In this document: piece by piece, positions 22,830 to 33,756 of the stretch | How the letters are laid out: each line of letters starts with the position of its first letter | How positions within the stretch are numbered: position 1 is the first letter of the stretch | Assembly (NCBI RefSeq): GCF_040939455.1 | Contig: NC_134110.1 | Span: 100,717,001-100,781,000 of the forward strand | DNA from: Microcebus murinus | Lineage: Eukaryota > Chordata > Mammalia > Primates > Cheirogaleidae | Length of the DNA stretch: 64,000 bases | Direction of reading: 5' to 3' | Notes under the pieces: model-generated | Told to the model about the DNA's origin: nothing | Seen by the model: only the letters and a program-made list of their open reading frames with translations | Databases searched by the model: none | Position numbers and translations under genes: made by a program

Positions 22830-24635
22830 AGAAGGCAGGTTCTTAATTACAACAGACTTCCTCAGGGTTCCTAGAGACCTTAAGCAGGCTATTTATTCTC
22901 TGTTCCCCCTCTCACAACGGAGCAGGGAGCGAAGTGCTTCATTGTCTGCACCCTGAAGGAAGAGCGATTTATCCCTCTCTCTGGTGGAAACAACCCCTTG
23001 GAGAAGGCCCCTGGAGCTGCTGAGGCATACAGGGCACCAGGAGCCCATTTGTTTATTTTCTTTATTGGTTGTATTTGCTAAATTCCTGTCCCTAATGAGC
23101 TAATCGACCTTGGATACACATAAAGTCCATTTATTTCCTTTGATAAGTTTACATATTTATAGAAAAACAAACCCCTTGGGGCACTGAGAGAACAGTCATG
23201 CAGCTGCTTAAAATCTTTTAATTATGACAGAAACAACTCTTATTGTAAATCAGCAAAACAAAGTTAAGTGGAAAACTAAAAGCTCATGCCTGACAAACAT
23301 ATTTTCCCAGATTGAATCCTTTGAGTCTTTAGAGACCATTTTACTAGTGTTTTTAATTCATAGACCACAAGAAAATCCTGACCCAAGTAATTTCTTTTTC
23401 AGAAGCATCAGATTTACACCATTTGGGTTTTAAATAACAATGAGAGGCTTTTAAAATTAAAAATTATTGCTTAGGGATTACAAACAAAAGCTTGAGTTCC
23501 CTCTTGGATGAGGCAAAGAAATACATTTAATCAGATAAGTAAATTTATTTTAATAGTCTAAATTATAGTTTCATTCTCAAGTTAGTTTACATAAACAATC
23601 TTGAGTAGAAAATACAAAGGTTTGGCCAGATTACATTGATATAAAGTCTGTTGCACTCAAACTTTGTTTTGGTTGTTAATAGATTTGAAATTAGGCAAAA
23701 AAAAAAAGTCTATTTTCTCATAACTTTAGAAGGATTTGTTTGGAGTTTCATATTAGGTTTTATTAGGTGCATGTAATTATTTTAAGTTCCCAATTTTATA
23801 ATCAGAAATATGTTAATTATATTTCTTTCAAGTGGCTCTATGTTCACTTGAAGAGTAAGTCATAAGTCTAAATATGTCTCTGATTTTAGGATAGCTAATG
23901 TCTTACAAGGAAAAAGAAAAGACACTTATGAATGTTTCCAGGAGTCAACCTTATTGAAAAGAAAACAGTGCTTGGGGTTTGATAACTGGCTATTGAGATT
24001 CTCTGATCTTTGCTGTCCTTTTATACTCTCTGACCTGCTTATTCCCTGCTGCTAAAGCAATTGCTTTAGGAGAGAAAAATCAGACCATCCTCTATAAACT
24101 ATTTGAAAAGCTGTTTTTCAAATGAAAATAAATGGAAAAATCCTCTTTTTTTAAAACCTAACTAGTGAAATACTAAAACAAAAATTCAAAGAAAATTTGA
24201 ATTCTCATATTTCTACATTTTAACCTTTTTTCTAGTTAAAGAGTGGATTGCCACCCCAAGTTACTTTATTCTCCATTTAGAGAGGCTTTTGCCTTATTCT
24301 AGAAACAGTCAACATTTGGGCTGTACCTAGTTAAATTTGTTTTCTTCCTAGTTTTTTAGGAACACTGGACTCAATTCTGAGAGACACGTAAAGAATTTCA
24401 AACATTTTTTTCCCACTTAAATTCATGGCATCTTGATATGTACCATAAAGTATAACTGATGCCAGTTAAAATGATATATTATTCCATGCAGTTGAATTTT
24501 GCATATTACTCCAAATGACAACAGTGCAATAGTGCATGGCTGTAAACTCAGGTTTAACTGTGATAGCACCAAGAGTATTTTGTTTAATAGGTTATTAAGT
24601 ATGAAATGTCCGATTTCTTTGACTGACAAATAATT
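22830..24635. other. unassigned AT-rich unique sequence
   Basis: No repeat family recognised over 1.8 kb, unusual for this window. The segment at about 23040-23170 contains homeodomain-like TAATGAGCTAAT and several TTTATT words and could be a conserved non-coding element, which only alignment can tell. Near the right edge a 9-bp inverted repeat GTCAAACTG / CAGTTTGAC lies at 24638-24656. Confidence 0.4.
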
Positions 24636-24639
24636 TTGT

Positions 24640-25790
24640 CAAACTGTCAGTTTGACAGTTGATATCTCTGATCACTTTGACACTTCGGATTTATTTTTAT
24701 TGTGAAGGTGCATCCTCAGCCTTTCAAATGCACATTTTGGCTTGTCATTACCTTTCAACGTTTTTTAGAGCAATTTTTGTGCAACCATGGAAAAGTAAAA
24801 AATTCATGTTACTTTTGAATATGAGTTTTATTGTGGAACGAATGCAGCGCAGGTAGCTTGAAATTTCAATGAAGTGCTTGGGAGGGATGTGGCTAATGAG
24901 AGCACAGTACATGGATGCTTTGAGAAGTTCCATTCTGGTAATTTTAATCTTGAAAATGATCCACGTGGGTGACCTGAGACCAAGGTGGATAATGAGCTGA
25001 GAGCTGTAGTGGAGGTGAATCCATCTCAATCTACATGTGACTTAGCAGCAAGGTTTGGCATTACTATTCCAACAATATTGGACCATTGGAAACAAATCAG
25101 CAAGATAAAGAAGCTGGATAGATGGGTATCTCATGAATTAAATGAGCATCAGAAGAGAAATTGTCTTCAAGCTTGCCTTTCACTGCTTTCGTGACATAAA
25201 GGCGAATATTTCTACATGATATTGTTACATGTGATGAAAAATGGGTTCTTTCTGATGATCACATGTGTTTGACACAATGATTAAATAAAGATAAAGTGTG
25301 GAAACACAGTTCAAGTCTGAATATTCATCAAAAAAGCTAATGGTGACTGGTGGTCCAGCACTGGTATTATCTACTACAGCTTCCCGAAACCTGGTCAATC
25401 CATTACAGCGGATTTCTACTGCAGCCAGTTGGACGAAATGATGAGGATGCCTGTGATTAAGCAGTCGAGATTGGTCAATGGAGACAGAACGATCTTCATG
25501 CAAGATCACATGTTGCAAAAAACAACGCTGGTCAGACTCCCCCAAGTTGAACAACTGAGGGGAAGAGAGCTCAGGATGGAGTTGCAAGAGTCCTACTGTC
25601 TCTAGCAGAAAAGGATAATGAAACTGAGACTTGCTTTTCATCCTGTACCACATGTCCTACAGAACAGATCCTCAGTTATTTCTTTCTCAAGCCAGAGAGT
25701 TGATTTCTACGCTTTTTCCATTGGTGAAATGCTGTACCTGTATATCTGCTCCTAATAGTAATTCTAATCACTACACTTCTGTGTGATCTA
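24640..25790 (+). pseudogene. decayed mariner-type DNA transposon (transposase remnant)
   Basis: A Tc1/mariner transposase is recognisable from an ATG at 24787 on the plus strand. One frame holds, with at least three stops, an N-terminal DNA-binding part, then the segment starting MDNELRAVVE (24985) and KKLDRWVSHELNEHQKRN (about 25108-25161). After a frameshift comes the catalytic TCDEKW word (25228-25245), and further on the SFPKPGQSITADFYC segment (about 25379-25424) and a MQDH word (25498-25509) that stands where the second catalytic aspartate lies. The third aspartate region (YSPDLxPxD) is not found. The antisense open frame 25225-25653 is a shadow. It resembles the cecropia/Hsmar1-like branch more than Hsmar2. 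Terminal inverted repeats were not found. Confidence 0.85.
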
Positions 25791-25799
25791 GATGAAAAC

Positions 25800-26560
25800 A
25801 AAATAAAATAGCTTTTTATTTTGAATGTTTTTCATGGTATACAAAAGTAAAGGCAATAAAACAACGATTCCAGTATGCCAGCTTTTAGTTTCTACAACTG
25901 TCGATATGTGCTTCATCTTTTTCATCTGTGCCTCTACCCACTTCCCCATGCCAAAGACTATTCTGAAGCAAAATTATCGCATTGTTTCATTGCTACATAT
26001 TTTAGTATGTATTTTAAAAGATGAGAACTTTTTTACAAAAAACAGTATCATTATTGCATCTAAAAAATTAATAAGTCATTAATAATAAAACATCTACTTG
26101 ATATTGACATTTCTCCAATAGACCTTGTTTTTTATAGTGTATATAAACAGAATTGAAATAAGTTCCATACATTGAGGCTGGTGATATATCTCCTAATTTA
26201 CTTCAGTAATCTGTAGCTTCCCCTTCATCTCTGCTTAAAATTTTTTTAATAGAGATTACTGGGTCATTCGTCCTGCAGAGTTTCTCTGAGGTCTATATGT
26301 TTGTGAATGTAATGCCCATGGTGCTAGGAAACATGTTCCTTGGCCCCTGTATCTTCTGTAAAATGGTTGTTAGATCTAGAGGCTTGAGTAGATTCAGGTT
26401 TGATGTTTTTTTAAAACAAGACTTTCTCCTGGGCGGTGGTCGTGTTTCCCCTCCTCAGGAGCCACGCAACATCTGGGTTGTCTCTTTTCTTGTCAGGCTA
26501 CCAGCAATTGATGACTATTGTCTAGATCTATTACTTTCTTAGAAATTGCAAAAAAGTAAA
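25800..26560 (-). mobile_element. L1M 3' UTR (antisense)
   Basis: The plus strand follows the antisense L1M 3' UTR: 'tatacaaaagtaaaggcaat', 'ctctacccacttccccatgcc', 'tgaagcaaaattatcgcatt', 'tactgggtcattcgtcctgcag', 'ttagatctagaggcttgagtag' and 'attcaggtttgatgtttttt'. The mariner lies directly at its 3' boundary. Confidence 0.75.
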
Positions 26561-26924
26561 ATTCTAATTTTTAATTTATTATTCATTAGTTAGAAAAATT
26601 TGTATAAAGAGAAACTTCTTTTATCAATTTTTGAATTACCATGAAGTACAGATTGCATAGCGAAGGCAGAATAAATGTTTTTTCCCTTGATTTAGCAGTT
26701 TTCAAAATAATGAGATCCCAAAGATAAACTAGATCTCAAAGATAAATGGTGCATTTTTTAAAGTATAATTATTAATGTATTGGCTTAATTTAATTACATT
26801 TAATGTTTTAATTCATTGTAGGTGTTACCCTTATGAATACTCAATTAATCTATTTATGTTTAGCAGGTGCCTATGACATAACCCTAGGGGCTATGAAAGC
26901 TTCCTTGCTTTCTGTATGACTAGG
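26561..26924. other. unassigned AT-rich sequence
   Basis: Very AT-rich with a near-duplicate phrase ('gagatcccaaagataaact' and 'agatctcaaagataaatgg' around 26710-26750). No family named. Confidence 0.4.
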
Positions 26925-27065
26925 CAATACGTATTTTTAGGCTTTGCAGGCCATGAGTTCTCCGTTGCAATTGCCATGGACGGTATGTAAATGAATGAGC
27001 ATGGCTATGTTCTTTATTTATAAAAGACAGGCCCAAAGGCCATTGTTGGTGGACCCTTGTTCTAA
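26925..27065 (+). mobile_element. hAT/Charlie-type MER fragment
   Basis: The words 'tttttaggctttgcaggccatgag', 'ctccgttgcaattgcc', 'tgtaaatgaatgagcatggctatgtt' and 'tttataaaagacaggcccaaaggcc' follow a widespread mammalian non-autonomous element whose consensus reads '...gcatggctgtgttccaataaaac...'. I believe it is a Charlie-group element. Only its middle and 3' part remain. Confidence 0.6.
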
Positions 27066-27069
27066 AATA

Positions 27070-27575
27070 TCATAACCTATGTACTAAGATAAAAATATAA
27101 AGCAAATGCACATCGTTAAGCCTCATATTGAATCCTTGCTCTATCTCTTCATGCTACCAAAATGTATTTCTGTTTAGTCTGAAAAGGCGAAGGAAGCATG
27201 GAAAAGCAGAGGTAGAGAGAATGGCAGGGGCAATGGCATTGCTTTGAAAAATAATAGGGATAACTGCTTATTGTAATTAAAAACATGAGCATCTGTATAT
27301 GCTCATATATATATATAAATCTATGTCTCTGTACATGTACATTTGTATATACATATGTGTATAAATGTCTCAGGTTGCTTGGTTTTGTAGTTTTGTGACT
27401 ATAAAGCATTCTTCAGTTAGATATCTTAAAAGCCTACTAGCAAAGCTTTTGTGCGGATTGCTCAGTGTTACTGTTTGTAGATTCTCAGACTCTCGGAGTC
27501 GGTTGGGTACTCAGCTTATGTGGTATAACCGTCCTAGTGGGTGACTTCCTCTACAAATCAGCCAGCCACCAGACA
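27070..27575. other. unassigned non-coding sequence
   Basis: AT-rich with a short ATATATATATAT run at about 27305-27317. No repeat family or gene recognised. Confidence 0.4.
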
Positions 27576-27579
27576 TTGA

Positions 27580-27700
27580 GACCCCATTTGAACACCTCCA
27601 GGGTTGAGAGGCTCACTTCCCCCAGAGGCAGCCCATTGCGAATGATTCTTTAAATGATTTTCTTTGTATTAAGCCCACATCTATATTTTCCGGAATCACT
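27580..27700 (+). mobile_element. CR1/L3-like LINE fragment, left part
   Basis: The phrases 'gaacacctccagggttgagagg', 'cagaggcagcccattgcg' and 'tttgtattaagcccacatc' recall a CR1-clade (L3-like) mammalian repeat ('...ggcagcccattccattgttgg...'). A second piece of the same type may lie at 28130-28310, with L2 between them. Confidence 0.35.
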
Positions 27701-27801
27701 TCGTGAGGCAGTGAGCCTGTTTCACCTGGCTTCGTCAAGTCCCCTGTCACACGCTTCTCTATGACCTGCACCTCTTTGTGGACTGCTTCACTTTTGTGGG
27801 T

Positions 27802-27914
27802 GGGTATTTGATAAGCTTCGAACTCCTGACCTCGAGCAATCTGCCCGCCTCGGCCTCCCAGAGTGCTAGGATTACAGGCGTGAGCCACCACGCCCGGCCC
27901 GGGTATTTGATAAG
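27802..27914. repeat. perfect 14-bp target site duplication around Alu
   Basis: GGGTATTTGATAAG occurs at 27802-27815 and again at 27901-27914, exactly bordering the short Alu. A 14-bp perfect direct repeat of non-simple sequence at both edges of an Alu fragment is diagnostic of L1-mediated insertion. Confidence 0.95.
27816..27900 (-). mobile_element. 85-nt Alu with intact 5' end, no 3' part and no A-tail
   Basis: Read on the minus strand it starts with the Alu 5' end (GGCCGGGCGTGGTGGCTCAC) and follows the left monomer through AGGAGTTCGAAG, about Alu position 83, then stops at the target duplication. The linker, right monomer and poly(A) are missing. Because the duplication is perfect, the element probably inserted in this short form and was not shortened later. 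The source was close to the younger strepsirrhine Alus. Confidence 0.92.
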
Positions 27915-28129
27915 TTATCTCCTGTGCTAGACCGTAAACTTCAAGAGGACAAGGTTACATCTGTTTTTATTCACTTTGTATACCAAACATCTAGTGCATA
28001 GCAGTGTCTCAAGAAATATTTGTTAAATGAATAAATTAGTTCTTATTTTTTCCTCTATAGTTATACAGAATAAGTGCAACCCTCTAAAATCTATGCTGCC
28101 AGTAACATAACTCCTCTTAAATCTTATTT

Positions 28130-28310
28130 TTCTGAAGGTAAACATGTAAGCTTCCTCAATAATTCCTCTTGTCACATAGCTTTTGGTTTATTTGCTATTG
28201 TAGTTATTCTTTTGTTGTTTTGAACAGCTTCCAGTGGGGCACTCAAAATTGAACAACAGTCCAGATGTACCCTGGCCAGGTCAGGATTAGAATGGCACCA
28301 TCATGTCCTT
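28130..28310 (+). mobile_element. CR1/L3-like LINE fragment, right part
   Basis: 'tgaacagcttccagtggggc' with 'caaaattgaacaacagtccag', 'atgtaccctggccaggtcagg' and 'attagaatggcaccatcatg' resembles the CR1-type phrase '...gaactgaacacaatactccagatgtggtctgaccagg...'. Weak but ordered. Confidence 0.4.
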
Positions 28311-28319
28311 GTTGTAGAG

Positions 28320-29475
28320 ACTAAAACAGCCATTAACATTTGGTAACAACATTGTATAGATGACTTAGTTGATGCATTAAATGTATTTTGTCCTACTTGT
28401 ATATTTCTGAGTGTTTTACCCAATCCATTGGCTGTTAACACTATGAGGGTGTTTGATTTATTCAAATTCACTGTATTCCCAGTTTCCTCCCTCCTCCTCA
28501 AATTATATTGCTTTATATGAATGTCCTACTTATCATATTTATTTTTATTGAAAGCCTATGTGTGTGATCTCCAAGTAGTGCAACTGAACATAAATATGTT
28601 ACTATTCGTCATCAAGCAATTTAAAAACTACCGGAGTTCCTCTATACGCATCTCCGCGAAGCCTTCTTCCCAAATTATTTGAGTCCTCCCTGGCTTTCCA
28701 CAAGAACAACACAACATTTCAGTTGGTTAGGAGCTGATCTTTGCACAGCACACTCTTTCAGGATGTCATTTTGAACACATCCGGTTCCTAAATGCCGACC
28801 AACCTGTAGGTTCTGAGCTGCTTCCTTGTTTCCGATAGCATTTCAGGGGGCAGCAGTAGTTTATCAGTTTCTATGCCCCTGAGAAGTGTCCCCTCCACGC
28901 CAGCAAAACTACCCTTTCTGTGGGATTCGCAGTAGTAATTGGATGTCTGGATCAGGCATCTGCTGTCATGAATTCCTTCCTTGGAATACATTCAGCAACT
29001 GTCTAACTCCATCTCGCTCACAAACAACATAGGCCTGGAACATTGTGATCTCCCTTATTAATTAAAAGCATAGGGAGCTTGGGACCTGCCGCCTGAGAGA
29101 TTCCAGACCATCAAGGACTCTGGTGAATAGCTGACCCAGGAAGAAATGCAGGCCAGCCTCTTCCCTTCTAGGGTGTGGATTCATCTGATTTTTATTCATT
29201 TAAGGAGGACAGAATGCACTGAATTATAGATTTCCTCTCTGCCCTTATCATAATATTTCACAGATACCACAGCTGTGGATGTAAACATGGATGACAGAAT
29301 GCAAGCAATGTAGGGTTTTTGTTCAACTTTGGATACAAGGACTAGTTTAGTGTCCCTTGTCTCTTTTCTACCTTCTTTCTGGTCAATCTCAGCTACTTCT
29401 ATTAATACAATGCCTGCTCTGTCTTTGTTCGTTGGGCTCCAAAATCTTTCTTTCCCAAGCTTTAGGTCTAGTATC
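28320..29475. other. unassigned non-coding sequence
   Basis: No named repeat, no supported gene. Short open frames only. Confidence 0.4.
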
Positions 29476-29479
29476 TTCA

Positions 29480-29910
29480 TTGCCAGTTGGACATCTCCAA
29501 CTGGCCTTTATAATGTTTCCTAAACCCAACATATCCAAAATCAAAATCATTAACTTTCTCTCCAAATTCTTTCAAAATTCCATCCTTCTATCAATACTAT
29601 TAATAACAGCTATCCAGTTCCTCAGACTCAACACCTTGGAGTCACCCTGGCCACCCATTTGTTCATCTCAGATGTCCCTGCAGCCCATAGGCTGCACTGG
29701 AGAAATGCCTCCTCCTTGTTTCCCAAACTTAGACCTTTCGAACCTCCAATCCATCCCAGAGACCTGAATCTTTCACAAGTCTGACCACTTGGCTGGAAGT
29801 CCCACAAAAGCAGGGAATGTTATTTTCTGGCTCTTGGCTGTGTTCCTAACACAGAAAACTATCCCAGGGCAGTCATTAATATTTCTTGAATAATTTACAA
29901 GCTCCAGGAA
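29480..29910 (+). mobile_element. L2 LINE, ORF-derived region (sense)
   Basis: The L2 coding-strand phrases are in order: 'aacccaacatatccaaaatc', 'aaaatcattaactttctctc', 'caccttggagtcaccctgg', 'cccatttgttcatctc', then the 3' region 'ccacaaaagcagggaatgtta'. Plus-strand open frames of 64 and 136 residues across it are chance remnants. Confidence 0.7.
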
Positions 29911-29914
29911 TTTT

Positions 29915-30960
29915 CATATAGTGCTATTGCCTGCTGAGGAACTCCCCAGCTTGCTGTTCCAGGTGTTCCATGATTGAGCCCTTATTCTACTGCTCAAAAT
30001 CCAAGCAGTTCCCAAAAATTTATCCCAAAAGGATTAATAAAATTACTAAACAATTTACTCCACTATACTAGGATCTTTTTTTCCTATCTGCAAGAGGCAG
30101 TGGCTTTCCTAGTCCCTTGCCTAGTCATGGCCATGGACGTAGAACAGGGAAAGAAAGGATATCATGATACCACTGGGACTGCTTGCAGAGAGCATGCAGT
30201 TTTCATTAGGGACTAACTCATGATGTGGTAAAATTGCCAAACTCTTTTCATGGTTTTGAAATTGTGGAAATGCTATAATTTTGAATAATTTAATGGGTCA
30301 AAGTTAGCATTCAATAAGAAGAAATTGTGGCCAATTTTGAGGTCTACTAATTTGTAAACAGTTTAACTCCACAAGTATTTATTTATTAAGTGATTCCTGG
30401 GTGTTCTTTTTCATAGAAGAGGTGATCTCCTTAAAACTGCTTTTTTGGAGTGTAGTATAGAATGTTGGCAAGGGAGGGCGAGATGTCCGAGGGCAAGCCA
30501 AAGGGGACAGTATAAAGGAGGCACCTTGACCTCACCTGTTGACCAATTAGTTGAGCTTTTCAATAGCAGGAATCAGAGGCAGCAAACAAGGCATGTAGCC
30601 TGAGGAGCAGGTTTCACAAATGGGCAGAGACAGCAGTTGCCCATTTGCTGTGTGTTGAGAGGTATTAAGCACCCTTTATTTCACATCATGTCAGCTAGTG
30701 ACTGCTTGGATTTTGGATTTATAACGCACGCATTTGGCTTAAAATTGTCTTTCCTATTTCTGTGGAATGACGTTAGGTCAGTGACACATTGTGCCTTCGC
30801 AGTCATTTATCCCTTTAGGATGATTTCATTCACAGTCTTTCCTCAGGGATGAGACAGCTGAGGGCCACCCTGGGTGGCCCACAGGAGCAGACACAAGGCA
30901 CACTGCAGTGGGGGAAATGGTGAAAGGAGAAGACAATATTCAAACCTCACAATTTTGGCA
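29915..30960. other. unassigned non-coding sequence
   Basis: No gene or named repeat seen. 'cattcattcattccataaat' near 30977 looks like the edge of an antisense L2 but is too short to call. Confidence 0.4.
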
Positions 30961-31197
30961 AGGGCCACTGGCTTTCCATTCATTCATTCCATAAATAATT
31001 ATTGAACTCTAGAGTCCTCTTTTTTGAGCAAAGTTTTTGCATAGACCAGGTGTCAATTCCCACAGTTGATATAAATGCTTTTAGAGTAAGGCCCCCCCCC
31101 ACAGGGCATGGGGTACAGAGAGTGGCCAGCTAGCCCGCAGCAGTGGTCTGAGCAGCGGCCCAAGGAAATATTTTAGCCAGTCTACCTCTTGCTGGGG

Positions 31198-31198
<1 letters not shown>

Positions 31199-31270
<72 letters not shown>
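31199..31270. repeat. (CT)36 microsatellite, uninterrupted
   Basis: Seventy-two bases of pure CT dinucleotide, 36 perfect units. Expected to be highly length-polymorphic; perfect GA/CT tracts can also adopt triplex (H-DNA) structure. A short imperfect TG run lies at about 31326-31347. Confidence 0.98.
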
Positions 31271-31271
<1 letters not shown>

Positions 31272-31369
31272 ACTACCCAAGTTCAACCTGGTTTTAGAGG
31301 CTCTGCTTAGAATTCATGTTACAGGGGTGTGCGGGTGTGTGTGTGTGAGACTGATGGTCATGTGTGATT

Positions 31370-32010
31370 TGCTCATTCATTCATTGAACAAAGACTTCTA
31401 GAGCAGCTGCCACCTGCAGGCACTTGGGGAGGGCACGAGATCTCAGAGCTTCCTAAGGGTTCTTCCCTGCCAGCTTTAGGGCAGCAGGAGAGACAGGTAT
31501 GAATGGGCGATCACATGTGTGATGGGTGCTACAGGCTTGAAAAGTGTCTTTGGAGGAAGGGGCTGGAAGGACAAGGATGTCATCATTGAGTAAGGGACTA
31601 GGTTACTCAGGAACTTCTCTGCTGTTTATTGATTTAGGACTTCTTTTTTTTTTAGGGTCAGAGGGAATTAGTGAAAAGATTTTAAACTAGAGAATGACAA
31701 AATTGTATCTGGGTTTTTAAAGGGAACGTTTTAGGTGCAGTGTGGAGCCTGGGCTGGAGGAGGTAGGAGGCACGTGTGGTGGGTGGTCTAATTAGGTGGC
31801 CATGACAGGTTCAGGCCGCGATGATGCTGGCACGGTCCAGGGTACTGGCAGTGAGGTCGGAGACAAGGGGGGTGATGAGAGAGACAGTAGTAGGTGGTAG
31901 GTTCCAGACTTGGGCTTGCTTGCAGGTGGCTGTTATGATAAAGAGGGAGTGAAGAAAGGCTTCCAGTTTCTACCTTGAGCAGCTGGGAGGATGGAGGTTC
32001 TGTTCTGCAG
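31370..32010 (-). mobile_element. L2 LINE (antisense)
   Basis: Plus strand runs 'cattcattcattgaacaaaga', 'ttccctgccagctttagggc', 'caggagagacaggtatgaatg', 'gatgggtgctacaggcttga', 'tgacaggttcaggccgcgatg' and 'tactggcagtgaggtcggag', the antisense L2 order from 3' end into the ORF. The 122-residue antisense frame at 31788-32156 coincides with its ORF side but has no clear reverse transcriptase motif. Confidence 0.6.
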
Positions 32011-32169
32011 TGTAGGGGAGAAGAGGAAGAAGTAGGCTTGGGGGATTGCTCCTGAGTGCACTGTTCCACGCATGGAGTTTGAGGTTCCAATGGGGCGAGC
32101 AATTGGCAATTTTGAGCGGATGTCTCCCAGCGTGTGGGAGCCAGCACCCCACTCACAGAAACTGATTAT

Positions 32170-32275
32170 TCTCTTGGTCTTATCATGCTACTTCCTATTT
32201 TTGAAAGGCTCCCCATCTCCTATTGCAACAAGCCTGATCTTCTAAGATGCAGTATTATCTGGCCACCACCTCTTT
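32170..32275 (+). mobile_element. L2 LINE fragment
   Basis: 'gaaaggctccccatctcctattgc' then 'tcttctaagatgcagtattatctggcc' follows the sense L2 phrase '...tggctcccatctcactc...gatctggcc'. Confidence 0.5.
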
Positions 32276-32289
32276 GAACATGGTTGAAT

Positions 32290-32470
32290 CTGGTCAGGTA
32301 GTTTTCAACCATTTTTGTTTGTTTTGGGGGGCAGATGGGGAAGGGACCACAGACTCTTTGAAACTGTCATGAAAACCATGAATCTTCTCCTTAGAAAAAC
32401 ATACAAAGATACACATAAAATTTTGCTTATGATGACAACAGGTTCAGAGGTGAGTTTAATTTACCTACAT
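32290..32470 (+). repeat. ancient DNA-transposon-like MER fragment
   Basis: The words 'agttttcaaccatttttg', 'gaccacagactctttgaaac' and 'ccttagaaaaacatacaaaga' recall an old hAT-type mammalian element ('...aatctgatgaaagctatggaccctctcc...'). The family was not fixed. It may split two L2 pieces. Confidence 0.35.
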
Positions 32471-32479
32471 TTTTAAATT

Positions 32480-33015
32480 GGGCTTCCTGGTGCATGGATC
32501 AAGTGTAGGGCCGCCACACATCCCCATTTGTCCTGGGCCATCCCACCTTGTACTTGGAACCATAGAGTTTCGTCAGTTAGTGCTTCCTTTCACCCTCAGA
32601 ACTTTCTATTCAGATGATAAGTCTTGCAGTGAACTTAGTCAGGTGTTCACACGCCCTGTGACCCCTCACAGACCTTCTGGGGCTGCCTGTCTGCTCACCA
32701 TGCCAGCCGCTGCCCCAGTGCCTTTGCTTGGAACGGTCCTCTGAGCAGTCACACTGCTCTCTCTCAACCCCACCCACCCACAACCCACACCCCAGTAAAA
32801 GAGCCACATCAAGGCAAACCCTTCTGAAAAGCATTTGTCTTCTGCTGAGACTCAGTTGCTCTTTTATATCTTCTGTACCTCTGTATTCTTCCTCTGAATC
32901 CCCCATTCATTCGTTTGTTTATTCCAACATAGTGTTGCTGTCTATGGTTTATTAACTGCTTCATGGCTTAGTTTTATTTCTCCAGCTAGACAATGGTGAC
33001 ATGACCGAGGGGAAA
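32480..33015 (+). mobile_element. L2 LINE 3' part, degraded
   Basis: 'gccccagtgcctttgcttggaac' and the later 'tgtttattccaacatagtgt' resemble the sense L2 3' region ('...agggcctttgcacttgctgttccct...'). Diverged; boundaries approximate. Confidence 0.45.
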
Positions 33016-33029
33016 ACGTGTAGGCTGTT

Positions 33030-33180
33030 CAGCATCTGCACAAACTGGCATAGGTTATGATACACAACCTCTCTGAGACTCAGCTTCCACATTTGAGAAC
33101 TAGGTACCATGTCGATTTGTAGGGTGTGAGAGGATTTTGTGGAAACTGTACAGTGCCTGCCACATAGAATGGTTCATGTT
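33030..33180 (+). repeat. MIR SINE fragment
   Basis: 'acaacctctctgagactcagc', 'ttccacatttgagaactaggt', 'aactgtacagtgcctgccac' and 'atagaatggttcatgttatg' are in MIR order. Confidence 0.6.
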
Positions 33181-33189
33181 ATGGACTGT

Positions 33190-33755
33190 CAACTTCATTT
33201 ATACTGCCCTCCCCTCCCTTCCCTGGGTTCTGGCACAATGCCGAGTGCTGGTTAGTGAATAGCAACCGTGTCAGAGGAGGAGGTGGAACATGCTGTCTGT
33301 AGTTATTGATGAAGTAGAAGCAGCAGCTTTGCGCACAGTAGCTAGAAAAACAAATGTTTCCAGAGATTTTTTGTAGCAATTATTGGGATGATATTTTTCC
33401 TTTAAAAAATTATCAACAAATTGTTTTTGTCCTACTATCTTTTTGTTTATATAACATAATACACCTCAAGGCAGTCACACATTGTCACATAGGACGAAGT
33501 GTGCTCACTCAGCTACAGACAAGTGTATGCTTTCTCCTCTTGGGAATGTCATGGTATCTTGAATGCTTTCCTCATTTTTATTTCTCTTAAATATTTGATG
33601 TCCTGAGCAAGTCTACATATTCCATTTCTCAGTCACACAAATCATCCTCTTACATCTTCTACCTTTCTCTATCATGGTGGTGCTTTTCAGTAACTCTTCA
33701 TACAGTCCAGTTACTCTTTGATTCCTTTTAGGAGGAACTGAGATTTCCATTCCTG
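33190..33755. other. unassigned non-coding sequence
   Basis: No named repeat or supported gene. Confidence 0.4.
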
Positions 33756-33756
33756 T

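Larger units (their letters stand above)
27705..28040 (+). mobile_element. L2 LINE 3' end, interrupted by a tiny Alu
   Basis: The 3' end is clear: 'accgtaaacttcaagaggac', 'tagtgcatagcagtgtctcaa', 'gaaatatttgttaaatgaat'. The upstream part up to 27801 is a weaker match. The 85-base Alu at 27816-27900 plus one duplicated 14-mer is inserted within it. Confidence 0.65.

Noticed and set aside
25225..25653. 142-residue antisense open frame
   Set aside because: It is the complement of the decayed mariner transposase, whose motifs read on the plus strand.
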